Shown: positions 5,050 through 7,816 of the stretch, one piece after another
How positions within the stretch are numbered: position 1 is the first letter of the stretch
How the letters are laid out: each line of letters starts with the position of its first letter
Assembly (NCBI GenBank): GCA_009996555.1
Contig: JAACZX010000499.1
Location: 1 to 7,816, forward strand
Source: Chitinophagaceae bacterium
GTDB lineage: Bacteria > Bacteroidota > Bacteroidia > Chitinophagales > Chitinophagaceae
Length of the DNA stretch: 7,816 nucleotides
Reading direction: 5' to 3'
Notes under the pieces: model-generated
What the model was told of the DNA's origin: nothing
The model's database searches: none
Seen by the model: only the letters and a program-made list of their open reading frames with translations
Translations under genes and position numbers: made by a program

Positions 5050-6658
5050 ACAAATAAATCCGTTCAATCGCATCCCGATACTTCTCCATGATCACTTTTC
5101 GTTTCAGCTTCAGTGTTGGAGTCAGTTCACCACCATCAACTGTCCATTCATTGGGACAGAGTTCAAATTTCTTGATCTGCTCCACATGATTGAACTGGCT
5201 GTTAAACTCTTCCACTATATGCTTGTACATTTCCAGCACTTTAGGATTGCGCACAAGATCATGCACTGTGCCAAAGCTCACATTGTTTTGCCCGGCCCAT
5301 GTTTTCAGATTATCGAATGAAGGAACGATCAATGCACCTGCAAATTTCCGTTCAGGACCAACCACAATCATCTGTTCAATAAACTTGCTTTCCTTCATTT
5401 TGTTTTCAATCGGCTGCGGAGCAACATATTTGCCCCCGCTTGTTTTAAATATCTCTTTTTTACGGTCGGTGATCTTTAAAAACTTTCCTGCCTCCATCAT
5501 GCCAATATCACCTGTATGGAAAAAACCATCGGCATCAATTACTTCTGCTGTAAGATCAGGCCGTTTGTAATAACCCATCATCACACTATCGCCTTTGCAA
5601 CAGATCTCTCCATCTTCTGCAATTTTCACATCCACACCTGCAATTGCCGGACCCACCGTTCCAAACTTCCTGTTCTTCTCAGTATAACGGTTCACTGCAA
5701 TTACGGGTGATGTTTCAGTTAAGCCATAGCCTTCCATAATAACGATCTTGCCTGCTGTGAACACACGTAACAAACGCACCTGGCAGGCTGCAGCACCGGT
5801 AACAATTGCTTTTACTTTGCCACCCAAACCTTCACGCCATTTTTTAAAGATGAGTTTATTGGCAACAGCCAGTTTCAGTTTGTAAAGGAAGCCCTGGTTT
5901 TTATTGATCTCAAATTCACTGCCCACATCCACTGCCCAGAAAAACAGTTTTCTTTTCAGCCCTGTAAGTTCCTGTCCACGACCCATAATACGCTCATATA
6001 CTTTTTCCAGCAAACGGGGAACGGTGGTAAATACAGATGGTTGCACCTCTTTTAAATTGTCGCCAATGGTTTCTAAACTTTGTGCATACCACACAGACAC
6101 ACCATTGAACAGGTACACATACGTTACCATGCGTTCAAAAATATGATTGAGCGGAAGAAAGCTTAATGCTTTATCGCCGGGTACACAAAAATCTGCAAAC
6201 ACTTCCCTGCACGAAAGCACATTACTCAAAATATTTTTATGGCTCAGCATAACACCTTTTGGTGTACCGGTGGTACCCGATGTGTAAATGATGGTTACCA
6301 TATCTTCTAAGTGAATGCTGTCAGCAGCAACAGCAAGTTTTTTATAATCTTCTTCAGTTCCCCTGCTTAATATGTCTTTCCAGTGAAGTGATGGCTGCAG
6401 ATAATCGAAGGTGAACACAGCATGAACGGTGCTTACTTTCCTGCGTATCGATTGTACTTTATCATACAGTTCCTGATCGCTCACAAACACCAGCTTTACT
6501 GCTGCATCATTCAACACAAATTCCAGTTCGTTTACCGCAAGTGTGGGGTAAATAGGCACCAGCACAGCGCCGGTTTTCTGCACAGCCATATCAAGGATCA
6601 TCCACTCAGGACGGTTACTGCTGATCACTGCAATTTTATCTCTCCTCTCAACACTCAT
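5048..6658 (-). CDS. Long-chain fatty acid-CoA ligase (AMP-forming), main open part of a frame-broken gene
   Basis: This encodes an adenylate-forming enzyme that activates long-chain fatty acids to acyl-CoA with ATP, for beta-oxidation or lipid synthesis, probably at the inner face of the membrane. The 536 residues from the ATG at 6658 contain the AMP-binding motifs in order: YTSGTTGTPKG at 125-135, YGLTET at 311-316, HTGDIG at 381-386, DRKKE at 398-402, and the C-terminal LTPTLKLKR (512-520) with the likely catalytic lysine 517. Family members of this type start further upstream: the same frame continues back past 6658 as YLAEVKELVDKLAAGL and then loses its start. The true N-terminus lies in another frame (see 6718-6822). 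As it stands the protein would lack about 55 N-terminal residues, and the ATG at 6658 is probably internal. The catalytic domains look intact. A fadD-type name is plausible but not assigned. Confidence 0.9.
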   Translation of the reverse strand: MSVERRDKIAVISSNRPEWMILDMAVQKTGAVLVPIYPTLAVNELEFVLNDAAVKLVFVSDQELYDKVQSIRRKVSTVHAVFTFDYLQPSLHWKDILSRGTEEDYKKLAVAADSIHLEDMVTIIYTSGTTGTPKGVMLSHKNILSNVLSCREVFADFCVPGDKALSFLPLNHIFERMVTYVYLFNGVSVWYAQSLETIGDNLKEVQPSVFTTVPRLLEKVYERIMGRGQELTGLKRKLFFWAVDVGSEFEINKNQGFLYKLKLAVANKLIFKKWREGLGGKVKAIVTGAAACQVRLLRVFTAGKIVIMEGYGLTETSPVIAVNRYTEKNRKFGTVGPAIAGVDVKIAEDGEICCKGDSVMMGYYKRPDLTAEVIDADGFFHTGDIGMMEAGKFLKITDRKKEIFKTSGGKYVAPQPIENKMKESKFIEQMIVVGPERKFAGALIVPSFDNLKTWAGQNNVSFGTVHDLVRNPKVLEMYKHIVEEFNSQFNHVEQIKKFELCPNEWTVDGGELTPTLKLKRKVIMEKYRDAIERIYL

Positions 6659-6717
6659 ATCATTTCCGCTGATGCCAAGATGAATAAGACCGGCCGCCAG
6701 TTTATCAACAAGTTCTT

Positions 6718-6822
6718 TTACTTCTGCCAGATACCGCCTTCTTCTTTTGCGGCAAACATTGCTTCCTGGGGAAATTTTGCAAGTTGTACATCAATACAAT
6801 CGAATAGACGTTTCGGATTCAT
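6718..6822 (-). pseudogene. Out-of-frame 5' piece of the long-chain acyl-CoA ligase gene
   Basis: From the ATG at 6822 this frame reads MNPKRLFDCIDVQLAKFPQE, then a stretch ending EEGGIWQK, and meets a TAA at 6718-6720. That is the expected N-terminus of a Bacteroidota long-chain acyl-CoA ligase (a short MxPxRxFD start, then a nucleotide-independent N-terminal region with a conserved W). The rest of the protein continues in the next frame from about 6733. The two frames overlap on the 13 bases 6721-6733, which read GIWQK in one and YLAEV in the other; both look native. The intact gene would span 5048-6822, about 590 codons, the normal length. Either the gene is inactivated or the sequence has an indel or assembly error here. 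Confidence 0.82.
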
Positions 6823-6910
6823 ATAGCATGCAATTGAGAGTAAGGAATAACAGGGCCTGCCCTGTTTAGAACGTTCAGGTAAGTTAAGCAGAAATAGGCA
6901 ATGGCGATAC
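6823..6910. other. Gap upstream of the acyl-CoA ligase gene, with a short palindrome
   Basis: The gap between the acyl-CoA ligase start and the TPR-gene terminator carries a perfect palindrome with 8-base arms, AACAGGGC and GCCCTGTT (6849-6856 and 6859-6866), separated by two bases. It could be a binding site for a dimeric regulator or a leader hairpin. The best -7-like match on the minus strand is TATTTCTG (6889-6896), one base off consensus, with no well-spaced -33 element, so I do not call a promoter. Confidence 0.4.
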
Positions 6911-6938
6911 AAAAAACCCTCCGTTGTGAGGAGGATTT
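6911..6938 (-). terminator. Intrinsic terminator of the TPR gene
   Basis: Read on the minus strand: AAATCCTCC (6938-6930), a seven-base loop, GGAGGGTTT (6922-6914) and then more T, giving a run of six T (plus-strand A 6911-6916). The stem has nine pairs including one wobble. It begins five bases after the TPR stop codon. Confidence 0.82.
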
Positions 6939-6943
6939 ATGAA

Positions 6944-7816
6944 TCAGTTTGCACTTTTATAATACTGCCCTGCGGGAACTTTAAAGAGTTTTGATTTTTG
7001 AAACCTTGTAAACTCATTATACTGTTCAGTATTCAGCTTTGTCCAGCTTTCATATTTTGCAAGATCGCCTGCGGCTTCAAATATCCAGTGATTGTATGCA
7101 TCAAACATCCCTTCCTGCAATAATTGTTTCTGGTGATCAAACAAACGGAAAGGATACTTCGCTGCATATTCCTTATTCCAGTCCAGCAGAAAACGTGTAC
7201 GCAGCATGGTGAGTGTTTCAGTAGTAACACCATTATTGATAACACTGCTGTTCTGGTTCATGACAGCAATAAATGCTTTTGTAAACTCTGTTTCGCCTTT
7301 TGCCGGTTTTGCATTCGCATCAATCACAAAGAATTTTTTATAACTATCGAGCAACAGATTTTTAATTTCAGCTGTGCGGCTGGAATAGCTTTCCATGTTG
7401 ACGAATATTTCACCATAAATAAGCGCCCACACTTTATCTGTTGTAAAATGATAATAACGTGCAGCAAAATAATAGTTGGCAGCATAGCCGGGATCGTTCT
7501 TAATACCAAGTTCCCACTGTTCAATGCTGGTAAAGTTTTCATTCATCATCCACAGTAACTCGCCATACTCTGCATACAATGCACCGCTTGTTGGGTATCT
7601 TTTTATTGCACGCTTGTACATTTTTTCAGCTTCCTTGCGTTCGCTGAGTGCTTTGTAAATATTGCCTGCAATCTGGTAACTCTGCACATCAGCATCATCA
7701 CGCTCCACCAATGGCTTAATGGTTTCCTTTGCTTTTGCAAAATCACGCTGGTAATAATAGGTAAGTGCAAGGTCTTTAATAATGGTAATGTTCTGCGGTT
7801 CTTTGGCCAATGCTTT
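6944..7816 (-). CDS. Tetratricopeptide-repeat protein, 5' end outside the window
   Basis: The frame is open to the window edge; the TTG at 7810 is internal, so the start lies beyond 7816. The 290 visible residues hold about four TPR-like helix pairs in the first 140, for example residues 43-76 (SYQIAGNIYKALSERKEAEK and on to KRYP) and the following unit beginning ALYAEYGELLW. The remaining 150 residues form a predicted helical tail with many aromatic residues and no motif I recognise. TPR proteins serve as protein-protein contact scaffolds; in Bacteroidota many such proteins are exported. No signal peptide can be judged because the N-terminus is missing. The gene ends with a strong terminator and so is probably not co-transcribed with the acyl-CoA ligase gene. 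I cannot name a partner or pathway. Confidence 0.85.
   Translation of the reverse strand, partial: KALAKEPQNITIIKDLALTYYYQRDFAKAKETIKPLVERDDADVQSYQIAGNIYKALSERKEAEKMYKRAIKRYPTSGALYAEYGELLWMMNENFTSIEQWELGIKNDPGYAANYYFAARYYHFTTDKVWALIYGEIFVNMESYSSRTAEIKNLLLDSYKKFFVIDANAKPAKGETEFTKAFIAVMNQNSSVINNGVTTETLTMLRTRFLLDWNKEYAAKYPFRLFDHQKQLLQEGMFDAYNHWIFEAAGDLAKYESWTKLNTEQYNEFTRFQKSKLFKVPAGQYYKSAN

Noticed and set aside
6715..6740. Programmed ribosomal frameshift in the acyl-CoA ligase gene
   Set aside because: No slippery heptamer or clear downstream structure is visible, and this enzyme family is not known to use one. An indel or assembly error is simpler.
1..7816. tRNA, rRNA or riboswitch
   Set aside because: No cloverleaf, rRNA-like stretch or known riboswitch core was recognised in the intergenic regions, though this was by eye without a covariance search.

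Overview
The window looks like chromosomal DNA from a member of the Bacteroidota, most plausibly the Chitinophagaceae or a close relative. This is inferred from moderate AT-richness, promoters of the Bacteroidota type (TTG, about 16-20 nt, TAnnTTTG) in front of the HU and pdxH genes, the lack of clear Shine-Dalgarno sequences, a Bacteroidota-style DUF4286 gene, a bTHX ribosomal protein gene and a RAYT-type transposase. Most of the content is housekeeping. I found no phage, plasmid, defence or biosynthetic cluster.

Left part (1-1680, + strand): the 3' end of an exonuclease III gene is followed one base later by a small DUF4286 gene. A 274-bp gap then holds a possible terminator, a cluster of three related GAAACCCTTG hairpin repeats and a good promoter. 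Next come HU, a strong terminator and a 39-residue bTHX ribosomal protein gene with its own terminator. The two nucleoid/ribosome genes look like separate short transcripts.

Middle (1717-4267, - strand): pyrH (UMP kinase), a membrane-anchored coiled-coil protein of unknown function, and pdxH (PNP oxidase). pyrH and pdxH supply UDP/UTP and pyridoxal phosphate. The coiled-coil gene stands where frr often follows pyrH in other bacteria. pdxH has its own promoter just upstream.

Mobile unit (4359-5030): a REP-associated tyrosine transposase gene on the + strand, bracketed by two 23-bp palindromic elements that are exact reverse complements of each other. The right-hand palindrome also sits between convergent genes and looks like a two-way terminator.

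Right part (5048-7816, - strand): a long-chain acyl-CoA synthetase gene whose 5' end is out of frame with the rest (lesion near 6718-6733), a gap with a terminator, and the 3' part of a TPR protein gene that runs off the window. The points most worth a second look are the RAYT/REP unit, the frame break in the acyl-CoA synthetase (possibly loss of one copy of a 13-bp tandem repeat), and the hairpin cluster upstream of HU.
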